This document shows, in pieces, positions 44,915 to 53,651 of a DNA stretch of 64,000 nucleotides (within the stretch, counting starts at the first letter, position 1; each line of letters starts with the position of its first letter). The notes beneath the pieces were generated by a model. It was not told where the DNA came from. It saw only the letters and a list, made by a program, of their open reading frames with translations, and ran no database searches. The stretch covers positions 6,270 through 70,269 of the forward strand of contig CAYTVR010000008.1 of assembly GCA_964441245.1 (NCBI GenBank), given 5' to 3'. Made by a program: the position numbers and the translations under genes. Origin of the DNA: JALZUU01 sp964441245. Its GTDB lineage: Bacteria > Bacteroidota > Bacteroidia > Chitinophagales > Saprospiraceae.

Positions 44915-45141
44915 GACAATTTAGTTTATTGGTATTCTTTAGAATGCAAAAATGGAGCTAAATTTTGCTTTTTAATAGAAATTGGCAGTAAGATTTAGTA
45001 ATCCTACTGCCAAAGACAAATCTTATAGATACAATGTAACCATATTTTTAATCATTGGTTACTGTGCAATTTGGTTTTAAAATTTATTTAACTGATCCTT
45101 AACGGATTTTAGTACTATTTTAACTTCAAGATGGAAGTGAA

Positions 45142-45597
45142 CTACTTACTATTGAGTGCGATGTCAAAATCGAGATTAGTAGGAGGTAAGCAACTTGTCG
45201 CATCACAAGTCATATAAGTTAGATTACCTTTGATAGAATCTGGCTGTCCAGCAATTTTGATTCTTTGTGTAAACTTCGCTTTTTTACTGTATTTCACCAA
45301 GGTCATTCCGAAAAGGTCATCAAATGATTCTTTTTTCATACCACTTTCGTCGGTTTTTCCAACTAAGCTGATATCTCTACCATCGTAAAATTGAAAAGAA
45401 GTAGGAACCGGACCGTTTTGAGATTCTAAGTATTGGGAATAGACAGACCAGCCATTATCTATATTGGCGGTAATGATGATATTATATTCAATATCATTAA
45501 CTTTTTCTGCTTCGAAAGACCATTTGACGGGGGTAAGTTGAGCAAATGCGATGCTGGTCATACAAGCAAATGCTAAGGTTAAAATAAAATATCTCAT
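45142..45597 (-). CDS. Secreted stand-alone DsbD-alpha domain protein
   Basis: A 151-residue periplasmic protein. Start at 45597 (MRYFILTLAFACMTSIAFAQ), which gives a clean signal peptide; an in-frame extension upstream does not. It consists only of a DsbD-alpha domain closely like the two in the neighbouring dsbD: LTPVKWSFEAEKV, DNGWSVYSQYLES, FDDLFGMTLVKYSKKAKFTQR and the redox pair CDATSCLPP. It probably accepts electrons from DsbD or feeds a client. It lies 227 bases upstream of dsbD on the same strand. The 307 bases upstream of it (45598-45904) hold no gene, only a minus-strand TATATTTG (45799-45806), a possible promoter element. Confidence 0.87.
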   Translation of the reverse strand: MRYFILTLAFACMTSIAFAQLTPVKWSFEAEKVNDIEYNIIITANIDNGWSVYSQYLESQNGPVPTSFQFYDGRDISLVGKTDESGMKKESFDDLFGMTLVKYSKKAKFTQRIKIAGQPDSIKGNLTYMTCDATSCLPPTNLDFDIALNSK

Positions 45598-45904
45598 CTT
45601 AAAAAATTGATCGTGTATTATGTGTAATATATTCAATTTTCCTGCCAGCCCAGATACATTTGATGACAATCAATCATGTATCAATAGCAGAAGCTCAGAT
45701 ATGCTAAAATTCTAGAAAGTGGGATTAAGAATGTCTGGGATTGGGATAGGAGCTTTTATTAATGTGTTTCTATTTGAAAGACAATGAATAAGCGAGTACA
45801 AATATAAACAAATTAATATTAAATAATATGATACGATCAAACTTTTACGCGATTAGAATTCGTAGAAAGGAAAATGGCGAAACTTTATTTTATAAGCTTA
45901 GATT

Positions 45905-46897
45905 TTATCCGCCAATCCATAAAAAGCTAAAATGTAAGGCTAAAATTCCAAAGAGGAGTAACAAATGAATACTCTCTGCTGCTGGTCGACTCAAATTAAG
46001 AAAATTGAATGAAAGTAAAATCGAAAGTGGAGGTACAATGATCATGATATGTTCTATACCAATATCCATTTGAAAAAGGACATTTAGAGCGGAGATGACT
46101 AAGCCCCAATACAAAATATTGATGTATTTCTGCTTTTGGATATTTTTTTTCAGGACATATTGATTATAACTTAAAATGGTAATCAAAATCATCAAAAAGA
46201 AAAAACCAAACGCTAGGTACCATTCCCAAGAAGGTGTAGATCCTCTATTGAAATCAAGAAAACTAAAATTATTTAAAAATTGAGATTCCCAGAAAAGACT
46301 CCATTGATTTTGCCAAAAGGCATAAGTGCCTAAAATAAAATAAGAGCTTAAAAAACCAAACAAGAGCATGAGTCCCTCTTTGATATTGAATGCTCGGAGA
46401 ATCCCTAACGCAATAAATCCAAACACAAAAAAGAGCGCATAAGAGAAATAAAACAAACTAGCGATTCCAATCCATAAGCCTGCATTATAGATTTTTCCAG
46501 CTGAAGAAGTTTTTTTATAAGTTTTAAAGATCTCCATAAAAGCTAGAATGAAAAAAGTATTCGCCATTAACAAAGGCGATAAATATAAGAACTCAGGAAG
46601 ACAACTAGCAAAAAGAATAAAAAACATTCCCGGTAGTAAAGTCACCTCCTTAGCGATTCGATGCTCACTCATCATGATGTTAATCAATAAAGCTTGGAAG
46701 ATGATCAGAAAAATAGCAAATGAACTCGCCATATTGGATCCAGTGCCTAACCAGCTATACATCCATTCACTCAAAATGCCATGTTGAGGAGGTGTCCAAG
46801 AACCAGGTTGGAAAAAGACCCCAAACCTTAGCAGCAATGCATAAAGAATTAATAAGGAATTGGCAATGAATTGATTCGTTCTAAAAAGGGCAAGCAC
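45905..46897 (-). CDS. DUF6427 family polytopic membrane protein
   Basis: A 330-residue inner-membrane protein with about nine to ten hydrophobic helices. N-terminus LALFRTNQFIANSLLILYALLLRF; conserved-looking LLPGMFFILFASCLPEFLYLSPLLMANTFFI and SLFYFSYALFFVFGFIALGILRAF. This pattern fits DUF6427, a Bacteroidota family of unknown function; the family name is assigned from memory of the motif pattern. No transport or enzyme motif. Monocistronic; the 458-base upstream region is shared with a divergent small gene. Confidence 0.78.
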   Translation of the reverse strand: MLALFRTNQFIANSLLILYALLLRFGVFFQPGSWTPPQHGILSEWMYSWLGTGSNMASSFAIFLIIFQALLINIMMSEHRIAKEVTLLPGMFFILFASCLPEFLYLSPLLMANTFFILAFMEIFKTYKKTSSAGKIYNAGLWIGIASLFYFSYALFFVFGFIALGILRAFNIKEGLMLLFGFLSSYFILGTYAFWQNQWSLFWESQFLNNFSFLDFNRGSTPSWEWYLAFGFFFLMILITILSYNQYVLKKNIQKQKYINILYWGLVISALNVLFQMDIGIEHIMIIVPPLSILLSFNFLNLSRPAAESIHLLLLFGILALHFSFLWIGG

Positions 46898-47216
46898 TGA
46901 TTTGTTTTTGATGAAAAATAAAAGATGTATAAAGGTAGAAATTATTCTAAAATTTATAGCGCGAATACAAGAGAGTTGAAAGAAAGATGATCAAGACAAA
47001 AGTCTAAAATAGACAAAATTTATGTTTTTTGACTCATAACAAATTATTTCATTTTAGGGAGGCTGAAAATTATTTTAACCTTAAATATCTGATCTACAAT
47101 AATTTATGCAAGTGTTTTGTTTTGGAAGTTAGATGTTATTGAATTATTTGGCTTGTGACTTATGGTCTAATTATCGAATATTAGGATTGTATATAGTATT
47201 ATATTTATTTAACCCC

Positions 47217-47327
47217 ATATGCTTTAGTAGTATTCGACACCCACTTTTTTGATTGACTTTATTTCATCTAATGATGATCTCATTTAGTACAATTACGTGA
47301 GTAGGTAAAGGTATTACTAAAGCATAT
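47217..47327. repeat. 16-bp inverted repeat pair upstream of the small unknown gene
   Basis: ATATGCTTTAGTAGTA (47217-47232) and TATTACTAAAGCATAT (47312-47327) are inverted copies, 15 of 16 matching, 79 bases apart. The right arm ends 28 bases before the ATG at 47356. It could be an operator pair or the ends of a small inserted repeat. The rest of the gap 46898-47355 shows nothing else clear. Confidence 0.6.
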
Positions 47328-47355
47328 TTTTTATTCATCCAAAAACTTAAATGAC

Positions 47356-47715
47356 ATGGCAAAATCTATTTCATTGTCTTTCGACATGCAAGATCTTTAT
47401 TTAGTTGATAACTCAAATAAAACTAAAAAGTTTTCCCTTTCGGGAAATGGTGTAGACCTCAAACTGAATGCAAGTGGTGATTTAATGGCAACCCCAGGAA
47501 GCTCAAACATGGGACCAACTGGTATTATTCGAGCAATCAATAATAACAAATGGACCTTCGCATACGACGAACCTTCTAACGAACTCTTTTGTATTGGGAT
47601 TTTAGATATTGTTGCTGGAAGAACTCCTGAAGTCAATGGTTTTGACTTAGGTAAAGCTCCCGTAAATGTTCGAATTATAGGTGCAAGTATTTTTGTAACT
47701 CTAAGGGTGTCTTAA
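47356..47715 (+). CDS. Small hypothetical beta-rich protein
   Basis: A 119-residue protein without signal peptide or membrane helix. Alternating hydrophobic pattern and many Asn/Ser/Gly suggest a small beta fold (SISLSFDMQDLYLVDNSN, KKFSLSGNGVDLKLNASG, NVRIIGASIFVTLRVS). No Cys pairs and no catalytic motif. Family not recognised. It stands alone between divergent and convergent neighbours, with an unusual inverted repeat in its upstream region. Confidence 0.6.
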   Translation: MAKSISLSFDMQDLYLVDNSNKTKKFSLSGNGVDLKLNASGDLMATPGSSNMGPTGIIRAINNNKWTFAYDEPSNELFCIGILDIVAGRTPEVNGFDLGKAPVNVRIIGASIFVTLRVS

Positions 47716-47811
47716 AATAATTGACCACAAAGAAAGGGGGATTGTTTATTGTAGGAACTAACAACTTCCTGTTTTAGCAACGATTTCACAATGGAACTTT
47801 TTCATAAAAAA

Positions 47812-49320
47812 TTAGCCTTTGCAAAAACCATTCATTTTCATATACTGAATGATAGGTTGTTGGTGTACTTTACTTTCCACCCATAAAAGTAATTCTTCAA
47901 ACCCCAATGATTTAGTTTCTTTTGGATCGGTGCTCAACTTCTGCAAGGATTGATTAAATTCTTGTAGAAGTTGCTTTTTTTGGTAATCATCAGCAGTACT
48001 AATTTTTTTTAAAAAACGACTAGCCTGGATTTCGTAGTTTTCTTTTTCCAGATTAGTATGAACCTGAAAATATCTTGATACAGCTCGAATTTCACTTTCT
48101 AACTGTTCTTCTTCTTGAAGTTCATATAAACATATTATTCTAAGTAGGCGAAGAGAATATTGAAGATCTTGTTGATTATTGGTCTTTCTGACTTTTATGA
48201 TTTGTTGAAGCCAGTCAAGAGTGTTTTGATAATCCTCAGAAACAAAGCATAACATGGTTATATTTGACATTAGATTATTTTTTCGAGCTTCATCAAGGCC
48301 ATAAAGTTTAAGTCCTGCCTGAACTTCAGGAATTAATTCAATCGCTTTATCAAAGTTACAAGTATTCATAAAATAGGTAAGACTATAAAGAGAATGAGCA
48401 TAAAAAAGCATACTCTTTTCAGGATGACTTTGATGTTTTTGAATGGTGAGTTGATCCAATAAAGGAGGAACTAAAGCATATTGATCGCTTAGCATATAAA
48501 TACTTGTTAAATTAGATAAATCGCCTATATAGCGACTAAATTCTTCTTTTTTAATTTTAGGATGTTGATTCCACCAGTTCACTATTTTAGCATAATATTC
48601 ACTTAAATTCTTATGGTTACCCAATAATTTAGCATAAAATGCTTTGCAGGTATAAAACCTTAGTAATGCAATAGGAGATTGGATGTTATCTTCATTAAAT
48701 TTAAATTTGGAAAATTTTTCTTGAAGTGAAGTATGAGCAGCAGTGTCCTTAACCATCCATTTTTTGATGACCTGATTATATAATTGATCATTAAAAGCAA
48801 GTACCTCCATTTCTTCATTAATAAAGCCTAATATTGTTTCATTTTCTTCAATCAGTAGATTGATGTCACTTTCAAAGTTTTCATTTCTACGAACCTTAGC
48901 AATATGTCTTTCTTTTTTATTGATTTCTAAAATGGCTAAGTGATAATGGACTTGATAAGCATTCTTTTTGGCCTTTTTAAGCAATTTACTGCTTTGTTTG
49001 GTGAGTCCCATGGATAATAGATAATTGGCATCTAAAATCATCTCTTTGATTTGGGCATAAATGGATTTTTCACTCCTGTAGTTCCGCATACTACGAAGTA
49101 TATTACTATAAAGACTATTTTTTTCTACGGCCAGATGTTTGACAAAGCTCTTTTTAGCTAATTTTTTTTCATCATAGCTATCCATCTTATTGATGGCATC
49201 AAACAATTGGATTTGTTTGCTTTTTTTCTCACCACTTTTTTGTGCATCCAGTTTGAAATAGCGTTTTTCTGTTTTGGACATGGCTTTTATCAACTGAAAT
49301 AAATCGTCACTTAGGTTCAT
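47812..49320 (-). CDS. 502-residue cytosolic helical protein, distant relative of the A-proteins
   Basis: Uncharacterised. The N-terminus DDLFQLIKAMSKTEKRYFKLDAQKSGEKK matches the neighbour at 49823 and recalls the A-protein block (L-S-K-x-E-x-R-x-F-x-K). Then IQLFDAINKMDSYDEKKLAKK, YSNILRSMRNYRSEKS and KSSKLLKKAKKNAYQVHYHLAILEINKKER, a helical-hairpin solenoid. It ends with SLGFEELLLWVESKVHQ. No signal peptide or enzyme motif. It is divergent from its paralogue at 49823 across a 502-base region with a promoter and a large hairpin. From memory the family is widespread and unnamed in Bacteroidota. Confidence 0.7.
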   Translation of the reverse strand: MNLSDDLFQLIKAMSKTEKRYFKLDAQKSGEKKSKQIQLFDAINKMDSYDEKKLAKKSFVKHLAVEKNSLYSNILRSMRNYRSEKSIYAQIKEMILDANYLLSMGLTKQSSKLLKKAKKNAYQVHYHLAILEINKKERHIAKVRRNENFESDINLLIEENETILGFINEEMEVLAFNDQLYNQVIKKWMVKDTAAHTSLQEKFSKFKFNEDNIQSPIALLRFYTCKAFYAKLLGNHKNLSEYYAKIVNWWNQHPKIKKEEFSRYIGDLSNLTSIYMLSDQYALVPPLLDQLTIQKHQSHPEKSMLFYAHSLYSLTYFMNTCNFDKAIELIPEVQAGLKLYGLDEARKNNLMSNITMLCFVSEDYQNTLDWLQQIIKVRKTNNQQDLQYSLRLLRIICLYELQEEEQLESEIRAVSRYFQVHTNLEKENYEIQASRFLKKISTADDYQKKQLLQEFNQSLQKLSTDPKETKSLGFEELLLWVESKVHQQPIIQYMKMNGFCKG

Positions 49321-49626
49321 ATTGGTATAAAATGTTTTTTTCGAATTACTTTAAGGCTAAAAGTACTTTTTTTTGAGCAAAAAAAAGCCTCTTAGAAAGT
49401 TAATCTTGATCTCTTGTGGAAAGAGGTGAAAATCCCATTGGTTGTTTGATTTTGATAAAAAACATGTATTAGTATAAATAATTGATAATGAGTTTATTGT
49501 GTTTGTTTTGAATGTTTTTTTAAGCAAAAAAAGTGCAATTTGAAATGCGACAAAAACTATATTTTCCTCTTGTTTAAAATATAAAAGTATAATGTTTTGT
49601 TGTTTTTTAGAAGGCTTTAGAGCGCT

Positions 49627-49634
49627 TATCTTTG
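49627..49634 (+). promoter_or_regulatory. Minus-7 element TATCTTTG upstream of the 49823 gene
   Basis: Exact TAnnTTTG match; the transcript would start near 49641 and run through the large hairpin at 49683-49748 before the ATG at 49823, a leader of about 180 bases. Confidence 0.55.
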
Positions 49635-49682
49635 AATTGTAATTTTTATAAAACTGTATACCTCACTAAACCAAATAATCTG

Positions 49683-49748
49683 GAAAATTACCCTCCATAA
49701 AAGTAGGAGGCACACACCCGAGTTTCACTCCTCAGGAGGGTAATTTTC
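49683..49748 (+). promoter_or_regulatory. Large leader hairpin (candidate attenuator)
   Basis: GAAAATTACCCTCC (49683-49696) pairs perfectly over 14 bp with GGAGGGTAATTTTC (49735-49748). A second small stem, AGGAG (49705-49709) with CTCCT (49728-49732), sits inside. ATTTTATTT follows, a weak U tract. Placed between promoter and start codon, it could terminate early or control read-through. Confidence 0.6.
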
Positions 49749-49822
49749 ATTTTATTTCTCTAAAGAGAAAAATTTTAACCAAAAAGGAAAACGAATAATT
49801 AACAATCATAAAGCTGGATCAA

Positions 49823-51331
49823 ATGAGAAATGGAGATGATCTACATAAATTAATTCAATCACTTTCTAAAGCAGAGAAAAGGTATTTCAAGATTCAAACA
49901 ACGTCTAATACCAAAAAGGATAATAATAATTATATCCTGCTCTTCGATGCAATAGATCATCAATCTCGCTATAACGAAATTAAACTTTGTAGAAAGTTAC
50001 GGAAGTATCTATTCTCCAGACAACTCCCTAAAACAAAATACTTATTATATGAATTGATTCTCAAAACAATGCAACAATTGTATTTGGGACGAACAATTCA
50101 TTCAGAAGTAAACTCATTAGTCAATTCCATTGAATTTTTATATAGAAAGTCCAATTATGGGCAGGCCAATGATTTGGTTCAGAAGGCTAAAAAAATCGCT
50201 AAAGAACGAGATCTAACAAAAGAATTACTTTTAGTAATAGATTGGGAAAAGAAAATCAACAAATATTTGTCTGGCAACTCTGCCGAACAGCTTAATCTCA
50301 TATCAACATATCAAAAAACGTCTGATCAATTAATTTTTGAAAGTCAACTCAAATGCTTGTTTGAAAAAATAGAGGTGTTTTATAACGATACACTTTATTT
50401 TTATTCAGGAGAGGATAGACATCCAGAAGTTGCATTGATTAGTTCTAACCCACTTTTGGAAAGATTACCCGATAATTGTTCTTTCTTATCAAAATTATAC
50501 TTTAACAAGACCAACGCATTAATTGCTATTTCTGACAATAACTATTCTAGGGCTCTGATATTCCTAAATGAGATTGACTTGTTATGGATGAGTAATCCAA
50601 ATAAGAAAGATATCTATCGTGAGGAATACATTCACTCTTTGACATCCAATTTTATTTATTCAATAAATGCGAAACAGAAGGAGGTCGACTATGCTTCACT
50701 GCTAGATAACTTACGGGTCTTGAAGTCATCTACTCAGCAAGAGGTACATAAAACCTCCTTCCTTATTTCTATCCTAGATTTTATGCATTGTCTATCCTAT
50801 AAAAATCTAGAGTTAGCAAAAATGCGATTTTTTGAAATCAATGAATTGATACCAGATCACTTTGATAAATTGGATCTTAGATGGAAAATGACCTTGAAAT
50901 ATTTTATTTGTATTTACCATTTTCTAAATCATAATTACGATGAAACATTGATTTGTATTGGTGAATTAGAAAAAAAACCAAGTATTAAGCACTTCAAGCA
51001 TATTCGAAATTTCATCAAATTAATCGGACTTGTGGCGAAATTTGAGCAAGAAGATGACCAGTTAGAATATGATATTAGAAAAACTCATCGTCAATTAAAA
51101 AGATGGGACCGTTTAGGTGCAATTGAACAAACGATATTAACCAGTACTAAAAAATTGATCAATGCACCAAGTCGAATAGCAGTAGAAGGGATCTTTTCCC
51201 AATTACGAACTTCACTAAGAAAATTAGAAAGAAGTAATTACCCTATTCATGTGGTCGGTGGTTCTTCTGCCTTTTATCGTTGGATCAATGAGCAGTATCC
51301 TGAAGATTATAAGAATAGAACCATTAATTAA
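49823..51331 (+). CDS. 502-residue cytosolic helical protein, paralogue of 47812
   Basis: Uncharacterised; same length as the divergent gene at 47812. N-terminus DDLHKLIQSLSKAEKRYFKIQTTSNTKKD, then ILLFDAIDHQSRYNEIKLCRK, KTKYLLYELILKTMQQLYLG and ANDLVQKAKKIAKERDLTKELLLVIDWEKK. The C-terminal region has IFSQLRTSLRKLERSNYPI and ends YRWINEQYPEDYK. All-helical with TPR-like spacing; no membrane segment. Its long leader holds a promoter element and a 14-bp hairpin, so expression is probably conditional. Function unknown. Confidence 0.7.
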   Translation: MRNGDDLHKLIQSLSKAEKRYFKIQTTSNTKKDNNNYILLFDAIDHQSRYNEIKLCRKLRKYLFSRQLPKTKYLLYELILKTMQQLYLGRTIHSEVNSLVNSIEFLYRKSNYGQANDLVQKAKKIAKERDLTKELLLVIDWEKKINKYLSGNSAEQLNLISTYQKTSDQLIFESQLKCLFEKIEVFYNDTLYFYSGEDRHPEVALISSNPLLERLPDNCSFLSKLYFNKTNALIAISDNNYSRALIFLNEIDLLWMSNPNKKDIYREEYIHSLTSNFIYSINAKQKEVDYASLLDNLRVLKSSTQQEVHKTSFLISILDFMHCLSYKNLELAKMRFFEINELIPDHFDKLDLRWKMTLKYFICIYHFLNHNYDETLICIGELEKKPSIKHFKHIRNFIKLIGLVAKFEQEDDQLEYDIRKTHRQLKRWDRLGAIEQTILTSTKKLINAPSRIAVEGIFSQLRTSLRKLERSNYPIHVVGGSSAFYRWINEQYPEDYKNRTIN

Positions 51332-51444
51332 GAAATAGAAAAAGTCATAAAGGAAATTTTATCATCCAGTAAAATTATTCTTTAGAAATATAAAGCTGAA
51401 TACTACAAAAGAAATCTATTCTCTCTTATTAGCTCTCTAATTAG

Positions 51445-51479
51445 AAAACCCGTTCTGAATCATCAGTTACGGGTTTTTC
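51445..51479. terminator. Bidirectional terminator
   Basis: AAAACCCGT (51445-51453) pairs with ACGGGTTTT (51469-51477), flanked by T on the plus strand and by A on the other side. It lies between convergent stops at 51331 and 51501. Confidence 0.85.
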
Positions 51480-51500
51480 TCTTGACGATATTTCATCATT

Positions 51501-52361
51501 TTAATCAAGTATTTTTTCTTTTAAGAACTGAATGCTTTTATCAACCATGATTTGAGCGTGTAGAGGTAAACTTTCTAAAGTGTAAGGATGGCTTCCGCCA
51601 AAAACATGATTAGCTTCTGGAATCAGAAATAATTCAGCATGCGCTGCCCAGCTCTTTAATTCTTGTGCCATAGCAACAGAAACTGCCGGATCATTAGATC
51701 CATGAACAATCAAAAACGGCTTTCTAAAAGAAGCTAATTGAGCCTCAATGTCAAATGCGGATTCATGGACCACAAAATCCTCATGTAGTTGAAAAAAAAG
51801 AGGCATATTTTGTTTGGTTCTACCATTCATAATATATCGAACACCTTCCGTTTTCCACTTTTCGATAAGTGATTCATTCATTCTCCAGCTATAATCTAGT
51901 CGACTCACAGCTGCCCAAGTGATCAGCCGCTTAATTCGGGAATCTGCGGCAGCTTTTATGATACCTATTCCACCTCCACGACTATGCCCGATCAAACTGA
52001 TTTGATCCAATTGAAGCTCTTGTTGTTCAATTAATTTTTGATGTTGCAACCATTCTAATACCTGGTCAATGTCAGACAATTCAAGGCTATAATTATTTTG
52101 CCCAAAGGCATCAAGATCAGCAAAATTGTAGGGATCGTCAATGGTTGTCCCATTATGGGACAAGTTAAATTTTATAAAAACAAAACCTGAATGAGCAAAT
52201 TCTTTTGCGATAAGTTCCCAATGTCCCCAGTCTTTAAAACCTTTGAATCCATGAATAAATAAGACAATAGGTTTAGGATGTTTGGACGATAAATAATAAT
52301 AATCGAGAAGAAAGGGGCGATTGTCATTTTTCGCAACAATGAGGTTCTTTTTAATGTTCAT
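51501..52361 (-). CDS. Alpha/beta hydrolase (dienelactone-hydrolase/S9-like)
   Basis: A 286-residue serine hydrolase. Nucleophile elbow GHSRGGG near residue 140; oxyanion region FIHGFKGFKDWGHWELIAKEFA near 34-55; Asp-loop FLIVHGSNDPAVSVAMAQEL near 228; catalytic His in EANHVFGGSHPY near 258. No signal peptide, so cytosolic. The substrate is unknown. It is divergent from the polyprenyl synthase gene with 85 bases between starts. Confidence 0.9.
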   Translation of the reverse strand: MNIKKNLIVAKNDNRPFLLDYYYLSSKHPKPIVLFIHGFKGFKDWGHWELIAKEFAHSGFVFIKFNLSHNGTTIDDPYNFADLDAFGQNNYSLELSDIDQVLEWLQHQKLIEQQELQLDQISLIGHSRGGGIGIIKAAADSRIKRLITWAAVSRLDYSWRMNESLIEKWKTEGVRYIMNGRTKQNMPLFFQLHEDFVVHESAFDIEAQLASFRKPFLIVHGSNDPAVSVAMAQELKSWAAHAELFLIPEANHVFGGSHPYTLESLPLHAQIMVDKSIQFLKEKILD

Positions 52362-52446
52362 ATTACTAAAGATGGTGTTCTTCCAAAATACACTAATTCT
52401 TGTATCTTGTGCTTTAATATTTTTAATATCACAAAACTAATAATTT

Positions 52447-53421
52447 ATGGTCAAATCGTTAGATACGATCAAAAGACCGATTGAAAAAGAATTGGTGATT
52501 TTCGAAAAACGTTTTCGAGAGTCCATGCAAAGTGATGTTCCATTATTAGAAAAAATCACCTATTACATCGTTCAAAGGAAAGGAAAGCAGATGCGACCAA
52601 TGTTTGTGTTACTGACCTCCAAGATATTGGGCGAAATCACGGATGCAACCTATACCGCAGCGTCATTTATCGAACTTATCCATACCGCAAGTTTAGTCCA
52701 TGATGATGTTGTTGATGATTCTTATGAAAGGCGAGGTTTCTTTTCTATCAACGCCCTTTGGAAAAATAAGATTGCAGTGATTGTAGGGGATTATTTTCTT
52801 GCTCAAGGCGTACTCTTGACCTTGAAGGAACAACAATTTAAATTATTAGAAATCATTTCTAATACCTTAAAGGAATTAGCGGAAGGCGAACTTTTACAAA
52901 TTGAAAAAGCACGACGACTAGATATTAAAGAGGATGTTTATTATGAAATTATTCGAAAGAAAACAGCTTCTTTAATTGCTTCTGCCTGTGCCGTTGGAGC
53001 TACTTCGGTAATAGATGATAAGGATATAGTAGATAGGATGCGATTGTTTGGTGAAAAAATAGGAATGGCTTTTCAGATTAAGGATGATCTATTTGATTTT
53101 GGAGTCGATGATGTCGGAAAACCATTAGGAATTGATATCAAAGAGAAGAAAATGACCCTGCCATTAATTTATGCATTAAACCATGCAGACCGAAGTGATC
53201 GTCGTCGAATTATCAATATCATCAAAAGACATAGTCAGGAAACGGAACGTGTAAAAGAGGTAATTGAATTTGTCCGAAAAAGTGGCGGTTTAGAATATGC
53301 AGAAGAAAAAATGTTTGAATTTAGAAAAGAGGCATTTGAGATATTACATACTTTCCCAGAAAGTGAAGCGAGGACTTCAATGGAAGATTTGGTGACTTAC
53401 GTAACGGATCGAAAAAAATAA
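52447..53421 (+). CDS. ispB: Polyprenyl diphosphate synthase (octaprenyl/heptaprenyl type)
   Basis: Elongates isoprenyl diphosphates with IPP, giving the menaquinone side chain. 324 residues. First Asp-rich motif HDDVVDDSYERRG near residue 84, with KGKQMRPMFVLL upstream. Second Asp-rich motif FQIKDDLFDF near 216, followed by GKPLGIDIKEKKMTLPLIYAL. This pattern fits trans long-chain synthases of the IspB/HepT group; chain length cannot be set from sequence. The ATG at 52447 has no clear Shine-Dalgarno site. A dispersed repeat begins 43 bases after the stop. Confidence 0.93.
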   Translation: MVKSLDTIKRPIEKELVIFEKRFRESMQSDVPLLEKITYYIVQRKGKQMRPMFVLLTSKILGEITDATYTAASFIELIHTASLVHDDVVDDSYERRGFFSINALWKNKIAVIVGDYFLAQGVLLTLKEQQFKLLEIISNTLKELAEGELLQIEKARRLDIKEDVYYEIIRKKTASLIASACAVGATSVIDDKDIVDRMRLFGEKIGMAFQIKDDLFDFGVDDVGKPLGIDIKEKKMTLPLIYALNHADRSDRRRIINIIKRHSQETERVKEVIEFVRKSGGLEYAEEKMFEFRKEAFEILHTFPESEARTSMEDLVTYVTDRKK

Positions 53422-53464
53422 AAAAACTCCTTTGCATCCGTTCAGACTTGAGAGAAAATAAAAA

Positions 53465-53591
53465 AGGAGCTAAATGATTTCGTTTGGTATTTTGGTCAAC
53501 CAAATTTATTTGGTTGTCAAAGCAAAGCTTTGAAAGCGTAAAAACTTCAACTCCATTATATATTTTGACTAAATGAAATCATAAAGAACCA
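53465..53591. repeat. Dispersed hairpin repeat, family 2, copy 2
   Basis: Shares with 34068-34185 the left end AGGAGCTAAATGATTTCG / TTTGGTATTTTG and the right end GAAATCATAAAGAACCA. The ends are inverted (ATGATTTC / GAAATCAT). The centre differs but also has hairpins (CAACCAAA / TTTGGTTG; CAAAGCTTTG). It is noncoding and lies between convergent ispB and murA. Confidence 0.65.
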
Positions 53592-53593
53592 TA

Positions 53594-53630
53594 AAAAAGC
53601 CATTGATAAGTTCGTCTTTTCAATGGCTTT
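53594..53630 (-). terminator. Intrinsic terminator of murA
   Basis: AAAGCCATTGA (53597-53607) pairs with TCAATGGCTTT (53620-53630). On the minus strand a six-T run follows. It sits 22 bases after the murA stop. Confidence 0.85.
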
Positions 53631-53651
53631 CTTGAGGAATGAATCGAAAAA

